Made by a program: the position numbers and the translations under genes
Shown here: in pieces, positions 9,175 to 18,201 of the stretch
How the letters are laid out: each line of letters starts with the position of its first letter
How positions within the stretch are numbered: the stretch's first letter is position 1
The notes under the pieces: generated by a model
What the model saw: the letters and a program-made list of their open reading frames with translations, nothing else
Databases searched by the model: none
Told to the model about the DNA's origin: nothing
Source of the DNA: JAITMY01 sp031553765
GTDB lineage: Bacteria > Bacteroidota > Bacteroidia > Bacteroidales > UBA932
DNA: 64,000 nucleotides
Assembly: GCA_031553765.1 (NCBI GenBank)
Contig: JAVBKY010000009.1
Span: 1 to 64,000, forward strand
Direction: 5' to 3'

Positions 9175-10419
9175 TTACTGTTTCATATCCACCGTCTTCG
9201 GGCGCAGTACAGTTAGCTGCAACACAATAGCCATTGCCACCGCCGCAATCATTACCACAAACACCGCATTCATGTGGCCTGCATCAATAGCCTTTCCAAG
9301 TTCTTTGGTAATAATAGCACCCGATGATATTCCCGCAAGATTAAGCAATCCGTATCCCGTAGCGCGATAGCGCGAAGGCACAAACTGGCAAAGTATAGGC
9401 ATGTTGTTTACATCGAAAATGCCGAAGCCCAACCCGAACATAATAGAGCCCGTTACAATCATGGCCAAGCCGCTGCCGTAGCCAATGAGCAACAGCGCAG
9501 GAATGGTAAGCGCAAGGCCAATCACACCTGTGTAAATACGCCCTTTGAGTACCTTTTGCACCCAGCGGTCGGAAACGTAACCGCCAATCAAAACACCGAC
9601 CAGCGAGGCCATTGCCATAGTCATGGTAGATAGCGGACCGGCCTGTGCCATGTCCATGTGAAGCGTTTCGGAGAATAGGGTAGGTAGCCAGTTTTTAGTC
9701 GCCCAACCCGGTAGGCTTGGCGCCGAAAAGTAGAACAGTATTACCCAAAATGCAATGTTGCTAAATAGCATTGACAACCCCTTAAAGGCCATTGATAGCT
9801 CGTTGCCCAACGATTGCTTTTCGGCAGGTTCTATCACGTAAGTTTTCTTCTCTCTCAAAAAAGCAATAAGCACAAGGCTGTACAGCATGCCCACTATGCC
9901 AAAGGAGTGAAACGTAAACTGCCATGATGTGGTGCTTGCCAACGTTGCGCCAAAGCCGCCCAGCGCTTGCCCCAAGTATATACCCGACGTGTGAAAACCA
10001 ATAGCCAACGAGCGTGTTTTACCTTGGTGATAATCGGCTATGAGCGACAGCCCTGCGGGAACGTAGAAGGCCTCGCTGATACCCATGATAGCGCGCAGCA
10101 CGTACAGTTGATCCATATTTTGTGCGTAGCCCATGGCAAGCGTTACGCCCGACCATACAAACAAGCTCACCACAATCAACTTTTTACGGTTGAGGCGGTC
10201 GGCAATCATACCCGAAAGGGGGCTCATTAGCGCGTAAATCCAAAGGAAAATGGCCATCAATCGACCAAAATTGGTGGCCGAAATCAGGTCGCTGATATCC
10301 TCCATCATAAACGGGCGCATGGTTGAAAGCATCTGCCTGTCGAGGTAGTTGAGTAGCGCTACAAACCAAAGCATACCTACTACCATCCAAGGGTATGATT
10401 TTCTGTCGGCAAGTTTCAT
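9175..10419 (-). CDS. MFS transporter, ACS/hexuronate-type
   Basis: A 414-residue inner-membrane transporter with about 12 hydrophobic segments. The ATG at 10419 (MKLADRKSYPWMVV) is preferred: the 25 codons upstream encode a repeat-derived, non-membrane peptide. The first helix carries LLNYLDRQM, the NYLDR-type signature of the anion:cation symporter family that includes ExuT-like hexuronate transporters. The RLNRKKL loop between helices 2 and 3 is the usual MFS motif A. In a pectin locus the likely substrate is galacturonate or a related sugar acid imported with H+, but this is inference. It is the only minus-strand gene between positions 1 and 29590, converging on the beta-helix gene and diverging from the DapA-like gene. 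Confidence 0.8.
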   Translation of the reverse strand: MKLADRKSYPWMVVGMLWFVALLNYLDRQMLSTMRPFMMEDISDLISATNFGRLMAIFLWIYALMSPLSGMIADRLNRKKLIVVSLFVWSGVTLAMGYAQNMDQLYVLRAIMGISEAFYVPAGLSLIADYHQGKTRSLAIGFHTSGIYLGQALGGFGATLASTTSWQFTFHSFGIVGMLYSLVLIAFLREKKTYVIEPAEKQSLGNELSMAFKGLSMLFSNIAFWVILFYFSAPSLPGWATKNWLPTLFSETLHMDMAQAGPLSTMTMAMASLVGVLIGGYVSDRWVQKVLKGRIYTGVIGLALTIPALLLIGYGSGLAMIVTGSIMFGLGFGIFDVNNMPILCQFVPSRYRATGYGLLNLAGISSGAIITKELGKAIDAGHMNAVFVVMIAAVAMAIVLQLTVLRPKTVDMKQ

Positions 10420-10734
10420 GGGGTAATTATTTTTTGTGATTACTGTAAAATGTGTTTTATCTGATCCAAGACCTCTCCCCCAACCCCTCTCCACAAGAGA
10501 GGGGAGATTGCCCCGATTTCTTTCCTTTGACCATAAGGGCGCTCGTGGGGTGAAAGTCCCTCTCTTGCGGAGAGGGATTTAGGGAGAGGTTAATTGTTTT
10601 TATTGTGCAAAAAACAAAGATAAGAAATATTCTGAAAAAGCTTGTTCCGTGCTGGTTTTAATGGGCTTTTTTATTATATTTGTACAGTGCATTTTTGTGA
10701 CTTTTATAAACCCAATAATTAAAATAAAAACAAA
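10420..10734. repeat. 315-bp divergent gap with inverted-repeat element
   Basis: The gap between the divergent transporter and lyase genes holds an inverted repeat of about 120 bp (about 10471-10592). The left arm contains ACCTCTCCCCCAACCCCTCT and the right arm contains GAGAGGGATTTAGGGAGAGG. The rest is A/T-rich and carries the candidate promoter of the lyase gene. No ORF was supported here. Confidence 0.6.
10675..10682 (+). promoter_or_regulatory. Candidate -7 element TATATTTG
   Basis: A perfect TAnnTTTG match 52 bp before the ATG at 10735, giving a leader of about 46 nt. No strong -33 box was recognised. Confidence 0.45.
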
Positions 10735-11637
10735 ATGAATCAGCCGCTAAAGGGAATCATCCCACCGTTGGTAACACCGCTACTTAACAGCACAACGCTT
10801 GATGTTGAAGGACTGGAGAGATTGATAGAACATATTATTGCCGGAGGAGTGCACGGCTTGTTTGTACTTGGCACTACCGGCGAAGCGCAGAGCTTGAGTT
10901 ACGCGTTGCGCAAACAGATGATAGAATTGACCTGCAAGTTTGCAAAGAAAAGAGTTCCCGTACTGGTAGGTATTACCGATACCTCAATTGAGGAAAGCGT
11001 AAACTTGGCCAACGTGGCTGCGCAAAACGGTGCAGATGCAGTGGTGTCAGCGCAGCCCTACTACTACGCTTCGGCGCAGCCCGAACTCATTTTCTTCTAC
11101 GAGCACCTTGCCGAAAAGCTTCCTCTCCCACTTTTCCTTTACAACATGCCATCGCACACCAAGGTCAACTTTGACCCTGCTACCGTGCGCAAGTTGGCCG
11201 ACCACAAAAATATTATCGGACTTAAGGATAGCTCTGCCAACGGCACCTACTTCCAGAAGTTGTGCTACGAGCTACGCGATGTGAAAGATTTCACGCTGCT
11301 TGTTGGTCCCGAAGAAATGATGGCTGAAACCGTTTTGCTGGGTGGACATGGCGGCGTGAACGGTGGCGCTAATATTTTCCCCAAATTGTATGTTGACCTG
11401 TATAATGCAGCTGTAGCGCGCGATTTTGAAAAAATTATTCCGCTACACCAAAAAGTCATGCAAATAAGCGGTCTGTTATACAGCGTGGGCAAGTACGGTT
11501 CAAGCTATCTCAAGGGCGTGAAGTGCGCACTTTCGCTCAAGGGTATTTGCAGCGACTTTATGATGGAGCCATACGAGGCATTCAAAGCCCCCGAGCGCGA
11601 GATCATAAAGAAGGCGTTGGAGACGATAGCGCTGTAA
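10735..11637 (+). CDS. DapA-superfamily aldolase/lyase (DHDPS/NAL family)
   Basis: A 300-residue cytoplasmic (beta/alpha)8 enzyme of the dihydrodipicolinate synthase / N-acetylneuraminate lyase superfamily. It has the GTTGE motif, the YNMPS segment with Tyr136, and the Schiff-base lysine Lys164 in IIGLKDSS. Length and motif spacing are normal for the family. The superfamily covers true DapA and also aldolases and dehydratases acting on 2-keto-3-deoxy sugar acids. Here the gene stands alone beside a hexuronate-type transporter and a run of pectin genes, with no lysine genes nearby. A role in sugar-acid cleavage is therefore more likely than lysine synthesis, though sequence alone cannot decide. 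A paralogue lies at 36710-37615. Confidence 0.85.
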   Translation: MNQPLKGIIPPLVTPLLNSTTLDVEGLERLIEHIIAGGVHGLFVLGTTGEAQSLSYALRKQMIELTCKFAKKRVPVLVGITDTSIEESVNLANVAAQNGADAVVSAQPYYYASAQPELIFFYEHLAEKLPLPLFLYNMPSHTKVNFDPATVRKLADHKNIIGLKDSSANGTYFQKLCYELRDVKDFTLLVGPEEMMAETVLLGGHGGVNGGANIFPKLYVDLYNAAVARDFEKIIPLHQKVMQISGLLYSVGKYGSSYLKGVKCALSLKGICSDFMMEPYEAFKAPEREIIKKALETIAL

Positions 11638-11677
11638 CCTCACACCCCCAACCCCCTAAAGGGGTATAGGGGAGGAA

Positions 11678-11881
11678 ATGTCCCGCAGGGACTAAATGTG
11701 ATTAACCGTGGGTGAAGCAAAGCGAAACCCACGGTAATGGGAACACTCAGTATATTGCGCGCGGAGCACAAACTTACATCTGGGGAAAAACCTGTTCCGC
11801 GCGCCACTGCCACACTAGCCATTAGCCACGACTTTCGTTACACTTCACCCGCGGTTAATAAAGTTCTGTCCCTGCGGGACA
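11678..11881. repeat. MITE-like element of about 205 bp, copy 1
   Basis: Outer arms of about 48 bp (left contains GTCCCGCAGGGAC and ATTAACCGTGGGTGAAG; right is their imperfect reverse complement) enclose an inner hairpin whose stems read TTGCGCGCGGAGCA and TTCCGCGCGC (about 11754-11806). The same architecture recurs at 52981-53186. A single CCCCCAACCCCCTAAAGGGG arm of another repeat family lies just upstream (11644-11665). Confidence 0.7.
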
Positions 11882-11909
11882 AAAACAAGTAAGTAGAAAA
11901 TAATAGTAC

Positions 11910-13478
11910 ATGAAAAAATTATTCTTTTTAATCACGTTACTAACTGTTGGCGCGACCTCTTTTGCCCAACCTAAATCCGTTCCTGCGGTACTTAAGTCAG
12001 CCGACTTCAAGCACTACGTTGACTACTTCAACCGTATGGAAGATGAGAATATTGTGCAGGCAATTCCCAACGCACAGTCGTGGGAATTTCTGCAAAACAA
12101 TATTCCCCTTTTCAACTGCCCGCAGGATAATTTCGAGGAAATTTACTACTTCCGCTGGTGGTCCGTGCGTAAGCATTTGAAGCAAACACCCAGTGGATAT
12201 GTGTTTACCGAGTTCTTGGTAAATCGTAACTACGCCGATAAGTACAACATGATAAGCAGCGGCTTGGGACATCACATTTACGAATTACGCTGGCTGCATG
12301 ATCAAAAATACCTGGACGACTACGTGCGTGTATGGTATCGTGGCAACGAAGGCGGCACACCGCTGAAGCGTCTTCGTGCATACAGCAGCTGGACTGCCGA
12401 TGCCTTGCTCAACCGCTACTACGTGACTATGGATGGCAAGTACCTTACCGATATGCTGCCCGATTTGGAGGCAGAATATTTGGCGTGGGAGCAGGAAAAG
12501 CGTTTCCCCAAAGGACTGTTTTGGCAGTTTGATGTGCGCGATGCTATGGAAGAAACCATAAGCGGTGGACGCAAAGAGAAGAACGCGCGCCCCAGCATCA
12601 ACAGTTACATGTATGGCAATGCCAAAGCAATTGCCTATACAGCAAATTTGGCGGGAGATAAGAAGTTGGCAAAACAATTTTCAGCGAAAGCGGATACAAT
12701 AAAAAACCTTGTAGAGCAACGCCTGTGGAGTTCGCAAATGGACTTTTTTGAAACCCTAAAGCAGGCCGACACCTTTGCGCATGTACGCGAGGAAATAGGC
12801 TACATGCCGTGGTACACCAACATGGTAAGCGCTGATGCGAAGTACAATGTGGCATGGCAACAAGTGTTGGATGAAAAAGGATTTCTAGCGCCGTTTGGTT
12901 TGACTACTGCCGAGCGTCGTCACCCGCAGTTTCGTGCGCACGGCTGCTGCCGCGAAAAGTTGGGCAGTTGCTGCAAGTGCGAGTGGGATGGCGCTATATG
13001 GCCTTTTGCTACTTCACAAACAATGACAGGATTAGCCAACTTTATGAACGCGCAAAAGCAGGATGTGGTAACCGATTCAGCTTACTTTCGTCTGATGGAA
13101 TTGTACGTAGAGTCACAATACTACCGCGGTCGTCCGTACATTGGCGAGTATCAGGATGAGGTAACGGGTTACTGGCTCAAGGGTGACCAAGAGCGCAGCC
13201 GCTACTACAACCACTCCACCTTTGCCGATTTGGTTATTACAGGACTTGTGGGTTTGCGCCCGCGCCCCGACAACACGATTGAAGTTAACCCGCTCGTTCC
13301 GCAAAGCAAGTGGGACTGGTTTTGCCTTGACAACGTGCTTTACCATGGAAAAGTTGTAACCATTATTTGGGATAAAACAGGGGAGAAGTTCAGCAAGGGA
13401 AAGGGATTTCGTGTGCTTGTTGATGGCAAAGAGGTGGCGAAGTCGGAGCAGCTAGAGCGAGTAACGGGAAAGATGTAA
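11910..13478 (+). CDS. Secreted (alpha/alpha)6 glycoside hydrolase, MGH1/GH63-like
   Basis: A 522-residue protein with a signal peptide (residues 1-19, ending SFAQ). The sequence shows alternating helices typical of an (alpha/alpha)6 barrel and ends in a small beta domain (VNPLVPQSKWDWF...). Residues 358-365 read EWDGAIWP, resembling the WRGPIWP-type active-site segment of clan GH-G enzymes (GH37/GH63/GH15-like), and YNHSTFADLVITGLVGLRP follows the usual end of such barrels. A Cys-rich stretch (GCCREKLGSCCKCEW, about 344-359) is unusual and could bind metal or form disulfides. The gene ends 22 bp before the GH78 fusion, so the two are probably co-transcribed. Family-level assignment is reasonable; substrate unknown. 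Confidence 0.65.
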   Translation: MKKLFFLITLLTVGATSFAQPKSVPAVLKSADFKHYVDYFNRMEDENIVQAIPNAQSWEFLQNNIPLFNCPQDNFEEIYYFRWWSVRKHLKQTPSGYVFTEFLVNRNYADKYNMISSGLGHHIYELRWLHDQKYLDDYVRVWYRGNEGGTPLKRLRAYSSWTADALLNRYYVTMDGKYLTDMLPDLEAEYLAWEQEKRFPKGLFWQFDVRDAMEETISGGRKEKNARPSINSYMYGNAKAIAYTANLAGDKKLAKQFSAKADTIKNLVEQRLWSSQMDFFETLKQADTFAHVREEIGYMPWYTNMVSADAKYNVAWQQVLDEKGFLAPFGLTTAERRHPQFRAHGCCREKLGSCCKCEWDGAIWPFATSQTMTGLANFMNAQKQDVVTDSAYFRLMELYVESQYYRGRPYIGEYQDEVTGYWLKGDQERSRYYNHSTFADLVITGLVGLRPRPDNTIEVNPLVPQSKWDWFCLDNVLYHGKVVTIIWDKTGEKFSKGKGFRVLVDGKEVAKSEQLERVTGKM

Positions 13479-13500
13479 TTAGAAAAATTTATTTACACAC

Positions 13501-16500
13501 ATGAAAAAATTTACCTCACTTTTTGTACTTGCAACACTATTAAGCGTACAGCTTTTTGCAGCACCCTCACTGCAAAACCTGCGTTGCGAAATGCTGGAAA
13601 ACCCCGAGGGTATTGGTACGGCCACACCTCGCTTTAGTTGGGAAATTGTAAGTGACGAGATGAATGTAATACAAACATCGTACCAAATTCTGGTGGCGTC
13701 GTCAGCCGAAAAGTTGGTGGCAGGTGAGGGTGATGTGTGGAATTCGGGCGATGTGCGCGGCACGCAATCGGTAGGTGTGACCTATGCCGGTACGCCGCTG
13801 GCAAGCAAATCCGATTTTTTCTGGAAAGTAAAAATCAACACCAACAAAGGTGCTTCCGAGTGGAGCGATGCGCTTCATTTTAGCACGGGCATGTATGCCG
13901 AAGGTGACTGGAAGGCGCAGTGGATTGGTCTTGACTCATCGTTTGTGTGGGATAATCATAAGCAGTGGTCGCGCCTTTCGGCACGCTACTTGCGTAAGGA
14001 GTTTGCTGTTTCAAAAAAGCAAATACAATCTGCCAAGGTCTACATTGCCGGCATGGGTTTGTACGAACTATACATCAATGGAAAAAAGGTGGGCGACCAA
14101 GTGTTGGCGCCTGTTCCTACCGATTACCGAAAGACGGTTACCTACAATACTTTTGACGTAACATCAATGCTGCAAGCAGGTAAAAATGCTATTGGCACCA
14201 CGCTGAGCAACGGCCGTTTTTACACCATGCGTCAGAACTACAAGCCGTACAAAATTCCTACGTTCGGCTACCCGAAATTATTATTTCAACTTGAACTTAC
14301 CTACACCGACGGTAGCAAGCAAACCGTGGTGAGCGACCAAACGTGGAAAATTACCACTGATGGTCCCACTCGCTCGGCCAACGAGTACGATGGCGAAATA
14401 TACGATGCTACCAAGGAAATGCAGGGCTGGAGCACTGTTGGCTTTAAAGAAAAGGGCTGGATGAAGCCACAGCTGGTGCAAGCTCCTGCGGGTAAGTTGG
14501 CAGCACAATCAACACCCAACATGAGGGTTATGGTGGTTGTAAATCCATTGTCGATTACTGCGTTGAAGAATGATACGCTGATAATGGACATGGGACAAAA
14601 CATGACAGGCTGGGTGAAAATTAAGGTAAGCGGAAGTAAGGGCGACACAGTACGCTTGCGCTTTGCCGAAAGTTTGAAGGAGGATGGTTCTTTATTTACC
14701 CGCAACCTGCGTGATGCTATGTGTACCGATACGTATATCCTAAAGGGTGATGGAGTAGAGGAGTGGGCGCCGCGTTTTGTATACCATGGCTTCCGCTACG
14801 TGCAGCTCATGGGTTGGAAGTCGATGCCTAACATCGACGACTTTGAGGGACAAGTGGTATATGACGATTTGGAAACCATAGGTTCGTTTGAATCGTCAAA
14901 CACGGTGCTCAATCGCTTGCATCAAAACGCTTGGTGGGGCATAAGCGGCAACTACAAGGGCATGCCCATAGATTGCCCGCAGCGCAATGAGCGTCAGCCT
15001 TGGCTGGGTGACCATGCTATGGGTTCGTTGGGCGAAAGTTTCCTATTTGACAACGAAACTCTTTTTGCAAAATGGACAAACGATATTGAGGATGCGCAGC
15101 GCGAGGATGGTTGCATTCCCGATGTAGCACCTGCATTTTGGAACTACTATAGCGACAACATGACGTGGCCTGCTACCTATCTTGTAGTAGCCGATATGCT
15201 ACGCAAGCAGTACGGCGATACGCAGCCCATAGTGAAGCACTATGCTTCTATGAAAAAATGGCTGACTCACATGCGCGAAAAGTACATGACCAACGAGTTT
15301 ATTATGACCAAAGATAAGTACGGTGATTGGTGCGTTCCGCCTGAGTCAAAGGAGCTGATTCACTCGCAGGATTCGATGCGCAAAACACGCGGCGACTTGT
15401 TAGCCACGGCCTACTACTACAAAATGCTAACCATGATGGCCGACTTTGCCAAGGTAACCAACAATCACAATGATGTTCCAATGTACTTGGAGCAGGCGGC
15501 AAGGGTGCGCGAAGCGTTTAATAAGAAATTTTACAACCCCCAAAAGGAGCAATACGATAACGGAACTGTTACAGCAAACCTGTTACCCCTCGCTTTTGGC
15601 ATGGTAGGTAAAGCCAACGAGGACGAGGTTTTTGCCAAAATGGTGTACAAAATTATGGAGGTAGATAAGGGGCACCTTAGCACCGGAGTAATAGGTACAC
15701 AGTGGCTTTTGCGCGAGCTGAGCAAGCGCGGTCGCGCCGATGTAGCCTACGTAATTGCTACTAAAAAAGATTATCCCAGCTGGGGTTACATGATTGAAAA
15801 CGGTGCTACCGCTATTTGGGAACTATGGAACGGCAACACCGCCAATCCGTGGATGAATTCGCAAAATCACGTAATGCTGTTGGGTGATGTAGTATCGTGG
15901 ATGTACGAGGACTTGGCAGGTATTGAATCGCACCCCACATACCACGGTTTCAGGTTTATGTGGATGGAGCCAAAGCCCGTTGAGGACTTAACATGGGTAA
16001 AGGCTTCGTACCGCTCGGTATACGGAAAAACAGTTAGCGACTGGAAGTTGGAAAGCGGTAAGTTTACTTGGAAAATTACCGTCCCCGCCAATACGCGTGC
16101 TAATATTTTAGTTCCTGCAAAATCGCTTGAAGATATTACGGGCAACGGAAATCCTGTAATGCAGCTGGACGGGATAAAGTTTGTACGCATACAAAACGGT
16201 CGCGTAAATCTTGAGTTGGGCTCAGGTGAGTATACCATTGAGTGTCCCTACGGAGTGGCGCAAGACCGTTGGAAAGACGGTGTGTTAGTAGATGAATTTA
16301 TTTTCGAAAAAGCATCATTTCCCGAAAGCCACGCTTCAACCATTGCCTTGAACAAGGACGGCAACCTTATTGCCTCATGGTTTGGCGGTACCAAAGAGCG
16401 CAACCCCGATGTATGCATTTGGACCAGCACCCGCATTAACGGCAAGTGGACAGAGCCTGTAAATGTGGCCAACGGAATTATAAACGACACGCTGCGCTAT

Positions 16501-18126
16501 GCTACATGGAACCCTGTATTGTATCAGGTACCCAATGGCGAACTGCAGCTGTACTACAAGGTGGGTCCCAACGTAGCGGGATGGGTAGGAAAGGTTATTC
16601 GCTCGCAGGATGGTGGAAAAACGTGGTCGAAGCCCGAGGATTTGCCCGAAGGATTTTTAGGTCCGATTAAAAATAAGCCCGTAATGCTGAAGGATGGAAG
16701 GCTGTTTGCACCGTCAAGCACCGAGGGCAAGGGTGGCTGGAAAGTTCACTTTGAGGTGAGCAAAGATAAGGGAAAAACGTGGACAAAAACAGCCTCCATA
16801 CCTAGGACTCTTGATAGTATAGGAGCAATTCAACCCAGCATACTCACCTATGTCGATGGTCGTTTGCAAGTGCTATGCCGCACTCGAAACAGAGTGCTGG
16901 GTGAGTCGTGGTCAAAGGACGGTGGCAAAACATGGACTCCCATGCAGGCAACCGCGCTGCCCAATACCAACTCCGGTACCGATGCCGTAACGTTGCTTGA
17001 TGGTCGTCAGCTGCTGGTGTATAACCACGTGCTGCCCGATAGTAGCGCTAAAAACGGTAAGGGCGTGCGTACACCGCTTAACGTAGCTATCTCCGAAGAT
17101 GGTAAAACATGGCTTGCAGCCTTGGTTCTGGAGGACGCGCCCATCAGCCAGTATTCATATCCCTCGATTATTCAAACTCCCGATGGCATGGTGCACATTG
17201 TGTACACATGGCGCAGGCAGCGCATAAAATATGTGCAGGTTGATGTAAAAAAATTAGTATTTTCACAAATAGAAGACGGGAAATGGCCTTCGGTAGCCGA
17301 AACAGAAAAGGTGCAAGTGGTCAATAACGAGCGCTATAAAGTGTCGGTGTGCGACTGGATGATGCTTAAGCGTCAAAAAATAGGTGCTGTAGAGTTGGCA
17401 GCCGAATTGGGCGCCGATGGTTTGGAAATTGATATGGGAGGCTTGGGGCAACGTGAAATGTTTGACAATAAGTTTACCCAAAAATCATTTCAGCAGCTGT
17501 TTATATCCGAGTGCAATCGCTTAGGTATTGAATTCAGCTCCATGGCCATGTCGGCTTTCTACGGTCAGTCGTTTGCCAAGCGCGTGAACTACGAAGCGCT
17601 CATTGATGAAACCATTCAGTCAATGGTAGCATTGGGTATCAAACGTGCCTTTTTGCCTATGGGTAATTCAAGCGACTTGACCAAAGAGCCGGAGCTTTAC
17701 CCCATAGTGCTGGAACGCTTGAAGGTAGTTGCAAAAAAGGCAGAGGCGGCGGGCATAGTTATTGGTATTGAAACAGCACTTGATGCCAAAGGCGAGGCAA
17801 AGTTAATTGACGCAGTGGGCTCAAAATCTATTCGCAGCTACGTTAACTTTTCAAGCATTCTTAAGCGTGACGGCGATATTATACAAGAGTTGAAAACGCT
17901 GGGCAAGGATAGGATTATGCAAATTCACGCCAGCAATACCGATGGCTACTGGATACAAAATGACCCCCGACTGGATATGAAAAAAGTTAAGGAAACCCTT
18001 GATAAGATGGGCTGGAGTGGTTGGCTGGTAGTAGAGCGCTCACGCGACACCAAGGATGTGCACAACGTAAAAAAGAACTACGGTGCAAATGTAAAATACT
18101 TGGAGGAAGTCTTTCAAGGAAAATAA
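13501..18126 (+). CDS. GH78 alpha-L-rhamnosidase / BNR propeller / TIM-barrel fusion
   Basis: A 1541-residue secreted protein in one uninterrupted frame. After a signal peptide (1-20), residues about 21-920 form a complete GH78 rhamnosidase. It has the beta-sandwich N-terminus, the DCPQRNERQPWLGDH motif (Asp491, candidate general acid Glu497, Asp504) and candidate base Glu774 in AIWELWNG. Residues about 925-1275 are a BNR/sialidase-like beta-propeller (SHASTIALNKDGNLIASWFG, Asp-box-like SQDGGKTW and SKDGGKTW). Residues about 1281-1541 are a xylose-isomerase-like TIM barrel (sugar phosphate isomerase/epimerase type) with GADGLEIDMGG and IHASNTDGYW. These three modules normally occur as separate proteins. 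The GH78 part should release terminal L-rhamnose from pectin; the roles of the other two are unknown. It lies 22 bp after the (alpha/alpha)6 hydrolase. Domain calls are strong; the fusion should be confirmed against reads. Confidence 0.85.
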   Translation: MKKFTSLFVLATLLSVQLFAAPSLQNLRCEMLENPEGIGTATPRFSWEIVSDEMNVIQTSYQILVASSAEKLVAGEGDVWNSGDVRGTQSVGVTYAGTPLASKSDFFWKVKINTNKGASEWSDALHFSTGMYAEGDWKAQWIGLDSSFVWDNHKQWSRLSARYLRKEFAVSKKQIQSAKVYIAGMGLYELYINGKKVGDQVLAPVPTDYRKTVTYNTFDVTSMLQAGKNAIGTTLSNGRFYTMRQNYKPYKIPTFGYPKLLFQLELTYTDGSKQTVVSDQTWKITTDGPTRSANEYDGEIYDATKEMQGWSTVGFKEKGWMKPQLVQAPAGKLAAQSTPNMRVMVVVNPLSITALKNDTLIMDMGQNMTGWVKIKVSGSKGDTVRLRFAESLKEDGSLFTRNLRDAMCTDTYILKGDGVEEWAPRFVYHGFRYVQLMGWKSMPNIDDFEGQVVYDDLETIGSFESSNTVLNRLHQNAWWGISGNYKGMPIDCPQRNERQPWLGDHAMGSLGESFLFDNETLFAKWTNDIEDAQREDGCIPDVAPAFWNYYSDNMTWPATYLVVADMLRKQYGDTQPIVKHYASMKKWLTHMREKYMTNEFIMTKDKYGDWCVPPESKELIHSQDSMRKTRGDLLATAYYYKMLTMMADFAKVTNNHNDVPMYLEQAARVREAFNKKFYNPQKEQYDNGTVTANLLPLAFGMVGKANEDEVFAKMVYKIMEVDKGHLSTGVIGTQWLLRELSKRGRADVAYVIATKKDYPSWGYMIENGATAIWELWNGNTANPWMNSQNHVMLLGDVVSWMYEDLAGIESHPTYHGFRFMWMEPKPVEDLTWVKASYRSVYGKTVSDWKLESGKFTWKITVPANTRANILVPAKSLEDITGNGNPVMQLDGIKFVRIQNGRVNLELGSGEYTIECPYGVAQDRWKDGVLVDEFIFEKASFPESHASTIALNKDGNLIASWFGGTKERNPDVCIWTSTRINGKWTEPVNVANGIINDTLRYATWNPVLYQVPNGELQLYYKVGPNVAGWVGKVIRSQDGGKTWSKPEDLPEGFLGPIKNKPVMLKDGRLFAPSSTEGKGGWKVHFEVSKDKGKTWTKTASIPRTLDSIGAIQPSILTYVDGRLQVLCRTRNRVLGESWSKDGGKTWTPMQATALPNTNSGTDAVTLLDGRQLLVYNHVLPDSSAKNGKGVRTPLNVAISEDGKTWLAALVLEDAPISQYSYPSIIQTPDGMVHIVYTWRRQRIKYVQVDVKKLVFSQIEDGKWPSVAETEKVQVVNNERYKVSVCDWMMLKRQKIGAVELAAELGADGLEIDMGGLGQREMFDNKFTQKSFQQLFISECNRLGIEFSSMAMSAFYGQSFAKRVNYEALIDETIQSMVALGIKRAFLPMGNSSDLTKEPELYPIVLERLKVVAKKAEAAGIVIGIETALDAKGEAKLIDAVGSKSIRSYVNFSSILKRDGDIIQELKTLGKDRIMQIHASNTDGYWIQNDPRLDMKKVKETLDKMGWSGWLVVERSRDTKDVHNVKKNYGANVKYLEEVFQGK

Positions 18127-18129
18127 TAT

Positions 18130-18196
18130 GACATGCGATTTGCGACACGCGATAGGAGAGTTTCGCATGTCGCAAGTCGATTTATCTCAAGTCGAA
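18130..18196. repeat. GCGATTTGCGACA-type palindromic repeat, copy 1
   Basis: Imperfect inverted repeat (CGATTTGCGACACGCG / CGCATGTCGCAAGTCG) filling the gap before the esterase start. Related copies lie at 36631-36700, 37619-37680 and 51637-51692, each just upstream of a start codon. Confidence 0.65.
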
Positions 18197-18201
18197 ATAA
18201 T

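Noticed and set aside
10735..11637. Lysine-pathway DapA
   Set aside because: Motifs fit the superfamily, but no lysine genes are nearby and the context is sugar acids; the name was kept general. The same applies to 36710-37615.
16276..17335. True GH33 sialidase domain in the fusion
   Set aside because: Asp-box-like motifs occur, but the sialidase Arg triad and catalytic Tyr/Glu arrangement could not be made out; BNR-like propeller is as far as the sequence allows.
18133..18201. Upstream extension of the esterase start
   Set aside because: It translates a palindromic repeat; a clean signal peptide starts at 18202. The same argument was used for extensions at 36629, 37616, 40130, 42801 and 50603.
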